Shown here: piece by piece, positions 1 to 11,513 of the stretch
How the letters are laid out: every line of letters starts with the position of its first letter
Position numbering within the stretch: the stretch's first letter is position 1
From: Sipunculus nudus
Taxonomy: Eukaryota > Annelida > Sipuncula > Golfingiida > Sipunculidae
Direction of reading: 5' to 3'
DNA length: 64,000 nt
Assembly (NCBI GenBank): GCA_026874595.1
Contig: CM049311.1
Location: 64,831,953-64,895,952 of the forward strand
Position numbers and translations under genes: made by a program
The notes under the pieces: model-generated
What the model saw: the letters and a program-made list of their open reading frames with translations, nothing else
Told to the model about the DNA's origin: nothing
The model's database searches: none

Positions 1-18
1 TATATATATATATATATT
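1..18. repeat. (TA)n tract at window edge
   Basis: Alternating T and A. The true length is unknown because the tract is cut by the start of the window. Confidence 0.9.
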
Positions 19-60
19 AGTGATCGAGGAGATCCATATCTAAAAGGCGCAGATATCCTA

Positions 61-157
61 CCCCCCGGCGGGGGTTTAAAATCCCAGACCCCCCCCCCCC
101 CGGGCATTTAAAATCCCAGACCCCCCCCCCCCCCCCGGGGATTTAAAATCCCAGATA
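61..157. repeat. C-tract minisatellite
   Basis: Three tandem units. Each has a run of C, then a few G, then TTTAAAATCCCAGA. The C-runs differ in length, as expected from slippage; the unit is about 30-45 bp. Confidence 0.8.
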
Positions 158-3100
158 CGCTAATGAAAATCCAAAGACGTTATGGTGTATGAGATATGAT
201 TTCTCTAAATTCTGTGTAAATTCTGATGGCGCATTGATTTTCGAAATACTTACTGTTTGGGAACATGACCGAGGAACCCATGTCAGTTGTAAGAAAAGTA
301 TAAACGTTTTCAGAGCAGACATTGCTCACGAGCTTTCCCTTATGCACTGCGGGAAGGCGAACAAGAAGTCGTTACTCAGTACGCTGGAAACTGTCATGCC
401 AGATTTTAAACTCATATTGTCATTCACGTTGCCTGTTAACATATAAATGCGGCTCTAACGTATCATATAAACAATGCTTGATTGATGCTTGAGTGGATTT
501 AGTCTACATACATGCAATTTAGGTTAAGGTGCTCGTCTGTGTCGTGACCATTATTCAATGTTGTAGGAAAAGCGGTTAACGAGGGACTTGGAGAATGAGA
601 CAAAACTTGGCTATTTGTGTAAAGATCGTCTATATGCACTATTGTAATTCTTAAGGCTCAAAGTAAACAAGCCCTCGTTCATATCTGAAAAAAAACATGG
701 TTAAGTGTAGTCTTGTTTGTTATTCTTTGTTTGTCTGTTCATGTTTAATAACCAATTTTTTTTTATAATTCACAGTTTAGTTAGTACTGATAGTTTGCAT
801 TTTTAATTTTTCTCATAAATGTGATTTTGCACCAATAAAGAGCGATGAACTACTTTCAGCTTGATAACGGCACCGAGGGACTACCCTTAATTCATCCGCG
901 TCCCAAGTTACAATGAATAGACTATACATGGTGCTACTAAGGCAGCAGGGTGTGCTATCAGATATTTAGCCACTCCATGTATTAAGTCGGCATTGAATGT
1001 AATAATCATTTCATTGAATGATAAAGCTGATATATCTGTACTTTATGACAGAGTTTTGTATTCATAAAAAATTAAGAATTTCATGTGTCATTTAAGAAAA
1101 CCTATGGGTAGTGAATGAGACCTGGGGGGTACGTACTTAACTAATAGTTTTTTCCGGACGACTGGCTCATTATTGTAATTATATTGACATTGTATGGGAA
1201 CTGGCATGTTGGACAATTGTGGCATTTAATGTACTAGGATTTGTATTGCATAAAAAAGCTTATGGGTTTGCTCATTACGACAGAGTTTTGAGTTGATGTC
1301 AAACTAAGTAAACATCACCTCGACGCTTCACACCTAGTGACTCGACTCGGCTCACATGATCGGAACATATCATGTGTATTATCATAAAGAAGAAAAAAAT
1401 GCGGCTACAAACCGTGTGTGCATAAAAGGGAAACATGTTAAGAACACTGTTTCAAACGGATAGTTTACAAATTGTATCACACAAAACCGCACGGCAGGCT
1501 CTACGTTATGACATGAGAATGCTTTGATTAAATTATTTAAACTTTGACCACTCCTCTTCATCAAATTTTATGTTACTGCACTGTAATTGCTGTCATAAAA
1601 AGTGGCATTAACGCTAACCTCCTTATCTGCATTCCTTTTTCTGTTTATTGGTGTGCTTGTATTGGTTATAAGGGTAATAGATTGTCCTCATATGTAAGAT
1701 GAAAGTACACACCTAATTACTTCAGGGTAATACTTCTTGTATTTTATAACCCTGTTCCATTTATTCATTAAATAAATCATAGGCAGCATAGTTTGAAGTG
1801 TTTCTGTCTGGAGAAAACATTTTTCACATGATGAAACGAAAACGAGACACACAGTACGAAAATGCATTTAATTTTATTTCAAATGAACTGATAACATCAC
1901 TACATGAAGAGGTTAGGTGTAACACAGAATTGCCTGGATATCTTTGGACTTTAAATAAGTTTTTCTGATTTCTCATATATATGTTTGAACTGACGTGTTA
2001 TTATATGCAACCCATATGTTTATTCTAATTATATATGCTTGTGTACGCTTTTTTCTTTTCTTATGTTTTTTAAGGCTTGCGTTTTTTTTCCTGAATGTCA
2101 AAAACTTATTTTTCAAAATTATTCACTGAATTATAAATAAATTATCAATATTCCGCTCAGATCACTCGATACACTGCTACCTTAACATGTTATATTGTGA
2201 TTCAATCAAGTCTTGTAACAAAGAAATGAAGCGTTCGTTCACCTCATGTAAATCTGGACGAAGTGACCCTTGTTTGAGGTGAATCAAACAAGGTTACCTT
2301 GACACATTATTTGTAAGAACAAACTCTTAAAATAATATTAACGATGACATATTCCTATGTTGTCCAACAAATATATAAAATTTAAAGTATGCAGTAACAA
2401 TAGGGAAAAATAAATTTATAAACTGTGATTATAATGATTGTTCTATTTTTGCATAGTAAACAGGCGAAGACCCTCATTAAACCCATATTTAATACAATCA
2501 TTAACAATGGTTCAGGACACTGGAGGGTAAAGTAAGCTCAATTACCTGCCATGTGTCTAGACGATATCCACTCAAGCATTAATCAAGTGATCATTCTTTG
2601 TTTGCGTGATGAGTTGGAAGCCATTTAAAAAAACTACATGCCAAATTTAAGAGCGCTGACTATTTCTGTTTGTTTCCATTTATTTATACCTCAGTGGAAA
2701 AGGGCAAGCTCGTCGGCATGTGTGATCTGACATATTATATGTTTCCCTTACCACTGATAAGTGTTCCTCAATCATGTTTTCAAAGAGTATGTAACTACGG
2801 TTCTTACACGCAAAGCTTTACCTTCAGCGTCACCAAAACTTCCAAGGAGATTAAGAGAAATCATAAACCTAATAAAGATTCTGAATTTTTTAATATATAT
2901 GCACGCTTTCGTTAATTTAAAGCGGATCACCTGTGTTCAGAAATGTATAATAGCGCTTCTAGTTATGAACTGTTTGAACAAGTATTTTCAAAGGTTCTGA
3001 TTTCTTTATATTCCACTATTACTTTGTATAGCATTCGCAGTAAACCCCGATGGAATAAATCATAGGCATCAATCAACGAACTCTCTTTAAAGTTTATCTC

Positions 3101-3388
3101 TCTGGAGAAAAACATATTTACATGATTTCTAAATATGTCATACAAGACATTAGACAGTTTATCGCCAATAATCGCTACATTTCTTTAGCTTTCATGGGTA
3201 ATGCGAGGCATATTATAAATCCACCTTTTCAGTTGGTATCTCTTTCCACCACAATTCGGATTATACACCAATAAAATGGGGACAAATAATGCTTAACAAT
3301 TTTTCATTCCCCAATATTGCATTCAAATACATGGTAATTGGATGATCTTTGTGCCTTTAATTGCCTCTCTTTGTCTCTATATATAATA

Positions 3389-3438
<50 letters not shown>

Positions 3439-4880
3439 TGCCAAATATACATCGGTTAAAATTACATAAACCGTTTTATAGCTATCATACGGGAATGCCT
3501 CCATAATTTATTCCCTTCAAAATATTAAAAATACCAAACATGATTCCTTGCCAAAACTTTCTTTAGATATCCTACTTCTATATAACATGCACCTTTGCTC
3601 CTAAATGCTGTCATTTGTCTACAAATGTCTCTTAATGCTTACTTCTTTTCAAAAGTCAGGTGTAGTAAGACTCTTAAGAGTAGAGAAGACCCAATTCCAC
3701 CTTGACGTGTCAATGCCGGAGTTAGTTAAATGTTCTGTCTACAGATTTAGTACCTGTTTGTTATAATTCACTTCCTGCCGGACACAGTACCGCGGAATCC
3801 ACAAAAGGACAGACCATCAAAGGTACGGAAATCTTAAAAGAACTCGAGTAACTTTGGTTACAAATGACAGCATGAATAGTCGTACTTGTTGCATCAAGTA
3901 CATATATTAATTATTTTTTCTTTGCATATGGTGCTGTTTCAAAATAAATATTATATTTCGCAAGGCGCCTCTTTTACTCCATTGCTATTGCTCTTTTTTT
4001 TTGTAACTCCATTATTTCACATCTTCATATTAATCGTACATTTGTAGAATAAACACCAATGATACTCTTCTCTTTCACGGGCCGTTGGCGATATTGGAGT
4101 TGTCTTTCTTTACCAAATGACCAGCAAGTCGATTCTTAATATCCTTATTTTACACGATCTGCTATTTTCGATAAACAAAGCAATCTTCAAAGCACATGCC
4201 ACAAATGTATTTTCTGATATGAATGGGCCTGCCGGATTACCATATTCGTCGAAAGTAATATTTAACATATTTCGACCGATATGTTATATGTTTTAGAATG
4301 TGAAGAAATTATTTTTATTCAAACATATGCCCCTGTAAAAAAATTAGACTCTCGATTTGCAAAATACTAACACGGCAGGTGATTTATGCCTGGCAAATGG
4401 TTCACACAATAATAATCTCAGCAGGACATACTTCGAGGCACATTCGTTCTATTTTATTACAAGTTGGGTGCAATGTCTCTCGCCTAACTCCAAGGTGTGC
4501 AGATATTTATCTTATTTTTGTTGTTTGTGTAGTAAAACTATACTTATGCTTTAATAAAATGCCTGAATGTTATTTTATAAATATTATAAGGATCAACTTC
4601 ATTGATTTTATGATAATACTAAAAACGCATTTCAAAACATATAATTTAATATTGCTCCCTTGTTCTACTGTAGTTAATATGTCAGGCAACCTATTTAAGT
4701 TGGTATTATACGAACCATTCGGATATACCTGAACTTTCTGTGGAGAGACGACGACGAGCGGGAAATGGAACGACGTAGGATGGAGCTTAAATAGGCATAC
4801 GTCTGCTCCAGGAAATCTTATAATTTTCCGAATTTTGATGTCTGTCTATATCAGTCCCTTCAAATATTAGAGCGCATGGA
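158..4880. other. No recognisable gene
   Basis: No recognisable coding region, RNA gene or mobile element was found here. The longest open frame near the left edge (189-446, plus, 85 codons) has no motif I recognise and lies in ordinary AT-rich sequence, so I do not call it a gene. A (TA)n tract lies at 3392-3436. Confidence 0.5.
3392..3436. repeat. (TA)n microsatellite
   Basis: About 45 bp of pure TA dinucleotide. Its translation as alternating Tyr-Ile has no meaning as a protein. Confidence 0.95.
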
Positions 4881-4889
4881 TCTGATATT

Positions 4890-5850
4890 TAATAATATAT
4901 AATTATAATATATAGTATTTATATAGCGCCAATTCTCCGATGGTAGGACTCAAAGCAATTCACACACACAAACACACACAATTTCATGGAAATCTACTCC
5001 CTGTGCCTGACCCAGAAAAAAATGATGCATATTAATTACCAAGAGCTTGCCGAAAGAGATACGTTTTTAAATTAGTTTTAAATGATAAAAGAGTTGGAGA
5101 TTTTCTAAGTGTAATTGGAAGTGAATTCTAAACTTTCGGGGCTATGAAACGGAAGGAACGTTCACCGATTTTCATATTACACTTTGGTACTTAAAGAAGA
5201 TTTCCGCCAGCCGAGCGCAGCGTACGCAAAGGCCGATATATTATTATTTTTTCAGCCAAATATGCTGGAAGTGAGTCATCAAAACGGCGGTAAACAAAAA
5301 CTGCAAATTTGTATTGTATGCGGTACTTAACGGGAAGCCAATGGAGCTGTTTGAGCAGCGGGGTGACGTGGTCGGTCTTATGCTTCTTAAGAATGAGACG
5401 CGCCGCATTATTCTGGACTATCTGCAGCCGCGAGACTTGCTCTCCAGGTAACCCAGCAAGAACTGAATTACAGAAATCCAGGCGAGATATTACTGCGGCG
5501 CAAATGAGCCGACAGCACGCATTAATAGAGAGGAATCGCCGGATTGAAGCTATACAATGGAGCTCGAGAAAGGCCGCACGACATATACTATTAATATAAT
5601 CATGCATAGAAAGATTACGATCAATCTTAACACCTACTTACTTCACTGAATTTTGAAAAGGAAGAGTGCAGCCCCCAGTGCTAATAGACTCACTGCCAGT
5701 CATCCTTAGAAGGGGTTTAGATCCGACAGGCATAATTTCAGTCATGTCAGTATTCAATTTAAGTTTGTTGCTGGTCATCCATGATAGTATATCCTCAATA
5801 TTTGTGTTCTTAATATGTTTAATTGTTAATTGTTTATTTTTTATATGATT
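4890..5850 (-). mobile_element. CR1/L2-like LINE, 5'-truncated and broken
   Basis: This is the C-terminal end of a non-LTR retrotransposon reverse transcriptase with its 3' UTR. The minus-strand translation has the pattern seen in CR1/L2/jockey-group elements: a WMTSNKLKLN block, then VGVKIDRNLS, then SRLDFCNSVLAGLP, VQNNAARLI and LHWLPVKYRIQYK, and finally a block resembling the usual AxPxLWNSLP end (FRFIAPKV.NSLPITLR). The frame is closed by TAA codons at 5638-5640 and 5191-5193, so the copy is dead. Its 3' end, around 4900-4970, has the 'GCTTTGAG...GGCGCTATATAAATA' type of tail that many LINEs of this group share. The 5' part of the polymerase and the endonuclease are missing, which is normal for 5' truncation. 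The exact clade is uncertain. Confidence 0.88.
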
Positions 5851-8800
5851 GTATATGTGTATATGTGTTTATTTCTTCAAACGGAATGCTGTTCAGCATA
5901 GTTGAAATGTGGTATGATGGATTGAACTTAAGTGCAAATGCTATGTTGCGTTTCTAACTGCTAGGGGAAATTATTTTTGAATGCAACTGTATTTAGATAT
6001 TTTCAAATGCAATAATCTTTTATCTATGTATCATTTTTACACGAAAAACTGAACGCAATGATCGCAATTATGAACAAAAATTGGGTTAGGTCATAATAAC
6101 ATGAATTTTTTGTTAGCGTATTGCACTTTGTCACACTAGTTTGACGGGTTTATGTCAAATTAACTACTTCAAGTAGAGACATACCGAACATAAATGTGAA
6201 TGAAACTTGACTCAAGACCAGTCATGGCAGGCAAACTAGTTTTCCATGTAGTTACAAGATTTGTTCACCCCTGAGCATATCTTGTATACATTTCACTGGT
6301 TAAATAAATATTCACACAATGTGGCTGCACTTTGACCGAATATTAAACAAGAACGACTACGTCTGTTTTTCAAAATCAAATGCAAATGCAGATGCGATAC
6401 GTTTTCCAAAATGCAAATTCAAAAACATATTGTAATTGCATTTAAATTTAAGTGAAATTTATTCCTCGCCTATTGGCCGTCCGATCTCCTCACTGGTCGG
6501 AAAAATGTTGTTGTTTATATATCGAACAGACCTGCATATAATGATGATCAATGTGTGTCACCCGAAGACTGTGCCTTAGTTATTTTATTGCATATTTAAG
6601 TAAGGAGTATCACGAGATGATTGTTTCAAAATTCGTTGTATATTAATATGGAGTATCATGTATAGATGTTAGCGTGAGAACTTAGGTTTGAGAGCAAAGG
6701 TGCCTCATTTGATGTTAATTTCAGTACAGTTTAAAATCCTTAGGAACTGACTGTTGTCTAGACAGTTCCTATAGCAACATTGTTTAGTGCAGATATCAAA
6801 AGGAACACACCTGCTGATTTGCTTATTCTGAGGGGTTTGATCTCTGGAGGCGTGTTCATATTGGTATTCATACCAATCTACAGAAATGTAGATGTATTTT
6901 AATACATTTTATAGTTTGTTAACTCATGTTTTTTCATCTTTTGGAGTATATGTCTGAGTTTCAACCGGTTTTGAAACTGGTCGTTCATTCCTTCCGGGAT
7001 GTGACAATGTGCAGAAACAAACAGACGCCCCTTCGGATACAAAATAACCCTTAATTTATAATGATTAATTCGTCAATGTCTGTTGTCAGCTGGCACTAGT
7101 TACCCAGGTTGCACATATTTAAGTACTTAAACATCTTTAGCAAATTTCTGTTTGAAAAATTAGCCCCCCCCCCCCCCCCATCCTTCCCCTGCCCTTTCCC
7201 ACGCCCACCACCGACCAACTTCAGCCAGGCACCGCAAATGATTTTTGCCGTAGTGGTCTCTATAAGATAAACCTGTCATCAGACGGATATGCAAAGAACT
7301 GTCAGACTCCTATTCATTTTGCAAAGGTAAAAGGCAACACTTTGAATCACCTGAATATCTTATAAACATAATCGATCGCAATAAGGAATCAATGAAATTT
7401 GAAGCACCAAACTGGTTATTTAGTTAACCCGTATTGTTGACATATATTTTAATTAGTCTTCTAATTGATGACGTCAGATGCTCCGGGAAGAACGAAAATA
7501 CTCTGAGTGAATGGCCTCATGGACCTTGGATTCAACATACAAGCGAACCAAGCTGTAAAGATCACGTGTTCATCCAAACTGGTGGGTTTTAAATCAACCA
7601 AAAAAAACCAACCGAAGAGCTTTAGCCGAAACAGAACCTCTACAAAGTACAATGTTATTAATTCAGACGGATCAAAACTGTTAAAATGGAGAGGGCAATC
7701 GGTTTCAATACATAAAATAGAAATCTGCATTCTAATGAATGCAAACCTCCTTACTTGAAAAATTTCTTTGTTTAAATGCTTTAACTGGGAGTTGAATATA
7801 ATATGCAACAGCGGAATGAAATACCTTCCTTCAACAATTGGATTGGTGTCGCCTGAGAATTTCAGCAGTCCGGCCGGCTGGTTTGCTAACTGTGAAAACA
7901 GTTGAGAGATTGCGTCTGTGTCCAGTCATCGTCTGACGGAGAACACCTTGGTGATACTCTTTAAAGCACTTCAGAGACAGTTGTAGATTTTGCCGAAGGA
8001 CTGGCATTCTTGTGATTTACTACTAGTAGTGGTGCGTGCTTGCAATAAAAGGGAGGGGACTTGTCTTGGTGCGAAACTATGATTAAGCTGAATTTGGCGG
8101 CGAAATTGCTTATATTCGGTACCCTGATTCTGAAGGGTTCCAGTAAACAACAAATGTGAGAGCCGTTGATTCAGGCCTCTACAAGAATATTCGGTGAGCA
8201 ACGCGGGAATAGTGATTTATAGACGGTGAACTGTTATACAGTAGATAGAACCAGTTGTGCTCTGTGTCTATCTGTATTACGCAGGGATCAGACTGTGCTC
8301 GGAGTCCCGTGTGCTACGCCAAGGACTAGGGGAACGTCATGACGTCACGTGATAGCGGAAGTCATGTGAACCATGACTGTATTGTGTGTATTAATCCATG
8401 AACTCAGTGAAAGACTATGATTACTTCGTTATTTGTGTTGACACCCCCCCCCCCCGACATCTGTAAGTAACCTATTCATTTGTTATAATATTTTTTTGTT
8501 ATCTTACAACTGTCTAAAGGTTTTTTTGAGTATGTTAATGACTGGCCTGCCTGTTAATTTGACTGACTGAAAAGAACCTGGAAGTTCACATCCCAAGTGG
8601 TGTGACAATAGTATGCAGCCCCCCCCCCCCCCCCCATTTGAAAAGGACCGTCCATCAGTGCTAAAACCAAAATGCTTAAATTATGCAAAGTACTTAATAA
8701 ATGCGAGTCATAATGATTGTCACAATTTTCATTCAATCGTGCACTATATGTAGAAGACAAATACGTTGATAAACGTTTTCACTCTGAACATAGGCTACTA

Positions 8801-9340
8801 CACCTCATTCGTTTTTATTATAAAAAGAAGAATATAAAATAAGAACGCAAGGCTTATAATTTTGCAATAAAGACACCACTAAATATATAAACCTTGAATC
8901 GCAACTATTTTTGTCTGTCGCAATTTTGTTTGTCTAATACTCTCCATATGTTCATAATGTTTATGAAAAATGTAAAAAAAAAATGTGTTTTCATTTTTCC
9001 TCTATGGTACATGAGGCTAAAATTGCACTGAAAAATGTAAATTTTGAAAATGAAAAAATCATGAAAAATCCTGTAACCCGATCGATGGCACGTAGTGAAA
9101 ACATGCCCGGTCATAAAGGGCCAAGATGTGATGAAGGTAGGAACTTTATGTATGGAGGAGCGGGGGTCGGCTAACCAGAAAAATAACATGGTAAGATGAT
9201 CTCTTCACAAAAAAAAAACAGATCCACAATAAACCCCTTTAGTTGACCACACAACCACAGAAAGAAAGTGAAATATTAAGAATTAACTTTTCATAGCCTG
9301 ACTCTCATAACATGGAAGGATGAAAGCACTGGTATTTTAT
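5851..9340. other. No gene seen; dispersed repeats only
   Basis: I see no supported gene. Two subsegments have diverged relatives elsewhere in the window: 6555-6880 matches 63175-63530 and 6914-7030 matches 50899-51050. C-tracts lie near 7165-7179, 8445-8455 and 8620-8635. Confidence 0.5.
6555..7030. repeat. Dispersed duplication related to 50.9 and 63.2 kb
   Basis: The stretch with 'AGTATCATGT.TAGATRT.AG.GTGAG' and the later 'TTTCA' block recurs at 63175-63530. The adjoining stretch, with GTTAACTCATG, then TTCATCTTTTGGAGT, then CTGGTCGTTCA and GATGTGACA, recurs just upstream of the second dioxygenase copy at 50899-51050. The copies are same-strand and clearly diverged. Either a dispersed repeat or old segmental duplication would explain this. 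Confidence 0.65.
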
Positions 9341-9344
9341 CAAA

Positions 9345-10180
9345 ACGAAATCTGGTTTTTGTCTTGATTTCGGCAAGCATATTGGTCAGTTCCATATATC
9401 TGTTTTTCTGTGTGTTTGTTTGATTCCACTGTACAGGTGCAATTTTGCAGCAATCGCTTTCAAATTTGCAGAGTTCATGGACAATCAGCAGTCCTGGAAC
9501 CTTATTGCTCTTGGTCAATACAGGTCAGAGGTTAAGGTCGAGGCCATCAATGTTTCTCAAACGATTTGTTCTTCATATCTTTGTCACTATTAGTCTGATC
9601 TACTTCAAATATAGCTCATTTTCTTTGTCATCCAAATTCCTTTCTTCTAATATGTGACTGCCTCAAATCTGCCGAAACCATGGTTACGCATTTATGGGGA
9701 AATGTCATGATATTCGAAAATAAATGTACAAATTTTTCTAAATTTGCCAGTTAAATGCTACGGAGGTCTACAGTTTTGCAGGAATCCTTTTGAAACTGGT
9801 ACATTTTATGTCTTTAACTAATATATCCAAACTAAATTTTTCATTTTCCGGGTATGATCGTTAGGGGTGCTGCACTAGAACCACTACAACATATCCTTTC
9901 TAGCCATATATCCAAAACTCTAAACCTTACCTACTTAAACTACAACTTATTTTATTTTTCTGCATCTTCTCCATTAGCTGATCCAGTTATCTATTACCTC
10001 AGATGTATTCGTATGTCTGTCTGTTTGTCAGTTGTCCTCAATTTCGCCTTCTTGCTTGTTCTCGTATCTTATTTTTCAGCTTTCTATAGGCCAAAGTTTT
10101 GCAGGAATTACTTGGCAACTTACACATATCGTATCTGGAACCAATTTTGAAGCTGTATGTGTATTTTTTTATAGGTAAAA
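9345..10180 (+). repeat. Dispersed repeat family R (copy 1)
   Basis: The first part (9345-9560) has 'TTTCGGCAAGCAT.TGGTCA', 'TTTGCAGCAAT.GCTTTCAAA.TTGCA' and 'GGTCAATA.AGGTCA.AGGT'. It matches 17640-17875. The second part carries a unit of roughly 300 bp with 'GTTTTGCAGGAAT..TTGAAACTGGTACAT', 'CATTTTCCGG.TATG' and 'GTCTGTCTGTTTGTCAGTTGTC', of which a second partial unit starts near 10090. The same order of blocks is seen at 17.6-18.5 kb, so the whole assembly is one repeat family. No coding capacity is evident. Confidence 0.75.
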
Positions 10181-10594
10181 ATTTAAGGTCAAGGTTATCA
10201 AACCATGTCAAGATCTGATTTCCCTCATTAATTAGTCAATATTGGTCCTAATTTCACAATCAATGGCTCATTTTCTTCCTCTTCTTCATTGCTCATTCGA
10301 TTGACTATTTTTACGTCATGTCCGGTAAGCGTTCGACCTATTGCAGTCTAGTAATTTTTTATTTGTTTTTTTTTTTGCATTAGTCAACAATGGCAAATTT
10401 CGTCTGTGCGTGTGTAATATGAAAATTGTGTTATGTGGTTCTTCTAGACTGCCCTGCGGAATCGTGGGGTGATTCGTGTAATGAGGTCTGTTAAAAGTGT
10501 GCAGACCGAAACTGCAATGCTGTCAGTGGAACATGTCTCAGTTGAAAATGCAAGACGGGCTATATAGGAGAACTGTGTAACATAGGTATGTTAT

Positions 10595-10989
10595 CTAGGG
10601 ATTATCTAACGGCTTCTGTGGCTCAGGGGTACAGCGAAGGACTCAAAGCCGGGAGATCGTGAGTTCGAATCTCAGCCGAGGCGGTGAGGTTTTTACGGTC
10701 GGACTCCATCCATGATTGGCGCTCTGCAGGCTTAATGGGAAGGTCGTGCCCAATGGCCGTGTTTCACTCACAAACGAGTGCGCCTATTGGGGTTGTGTGA
10801 TTACCAACCCAGGGCCCGCAAGTGCAGCAGTCACCGGGCCGGGTTAACGGCAGGATTTAAAATGATAGGAAGCGTGTGATACTGTCCTGTCACGTAGTCC
10901 GAAACCTGCAGATGTACATATACTAACTAGCATTAAAAATGGAGGCGGTTACCTCCAAAATTTTTTTTTTATAAATCTACGGATTATCT
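10595..10989 (+). mobile_element. tRNA-headed SINE with target-site duplication
   Basis: The body runs 10608-10976 (369 bp). It opens with a tRNA-like head: an A-box-like TGGCTCAGGGGTACAG and a B-box-like GAGTTCGAATCTC about 40 bp later, which together form an internal RNA polymerase III promoter. A body of about 250 bp follows, and the 3' end carries GGAGGCGGTTACCTCC, a short hairpin, followed by an A/T run. The element is flanked by direct repeats at 10595-10607 and 10977-10989 (CTAGGGATTATCT and CTACGGATTATCT, 12 of 13 identical), the mark of LINE-driven insertion. A shorter relative lies at 21793-22071. It is not a functional tRNA gene. Confidence 0.88.
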
Positions 10990-11513
10990 TTAATCCGTAT
11001 AGCAGTGTACATACGACTTCGTAAAAAATTAAATATTAGTAAAACTTTCGATATTCTCTCGGTGTATCGAAGGAAGTCATTCCGATGTATACCAAAATGT
11101 TATAGTAAGAAAAAATAATTTTATCATTAATAGCAAGTCATAAACATCAGTCGAGTAGATTTATTTGAAACCCAGGCGACATTGGTTTAAATTTCACAGG
11201 AAACGGGCTAAATGGAAAAACTAAGGTTTTACTTATATGACTGTTTAATCTCAGTCCTGACAAGCACTCATTGTAAAGGAGCAAGCCGCTCATGATGTTC
11301 CTATTATAAATATAACTTGATGTAGGCATAATTTATAAAGAGCAAAACTATAAATTAAAAAGATATCCACTTGATAAAGGCACACACTGTCTGTAATTAT
11401 GTAATTGTCTACAAGTATATTTAGAACTAAAATAAAAATATATCCTTCAGGGAACCGTCATACATTCACTAATGTTAATTCAACATCGTCCTCCTGGAAA
11501 CGGTTATTAAATA

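Noticed and set aside
7461-7808. 115-codon minus-strand frame and an overlapping 83-codon plus-strand frame
   Set aside because: No motif, splice context or homology recognised; overlapping open frames on both strands suggest chance.
10608-10690. Functional tRNA gene
   Set aside because: A and B boxes are present, but the arms do not fold into a proper cloverleaf, and target duplications show it is the head of a SINE.
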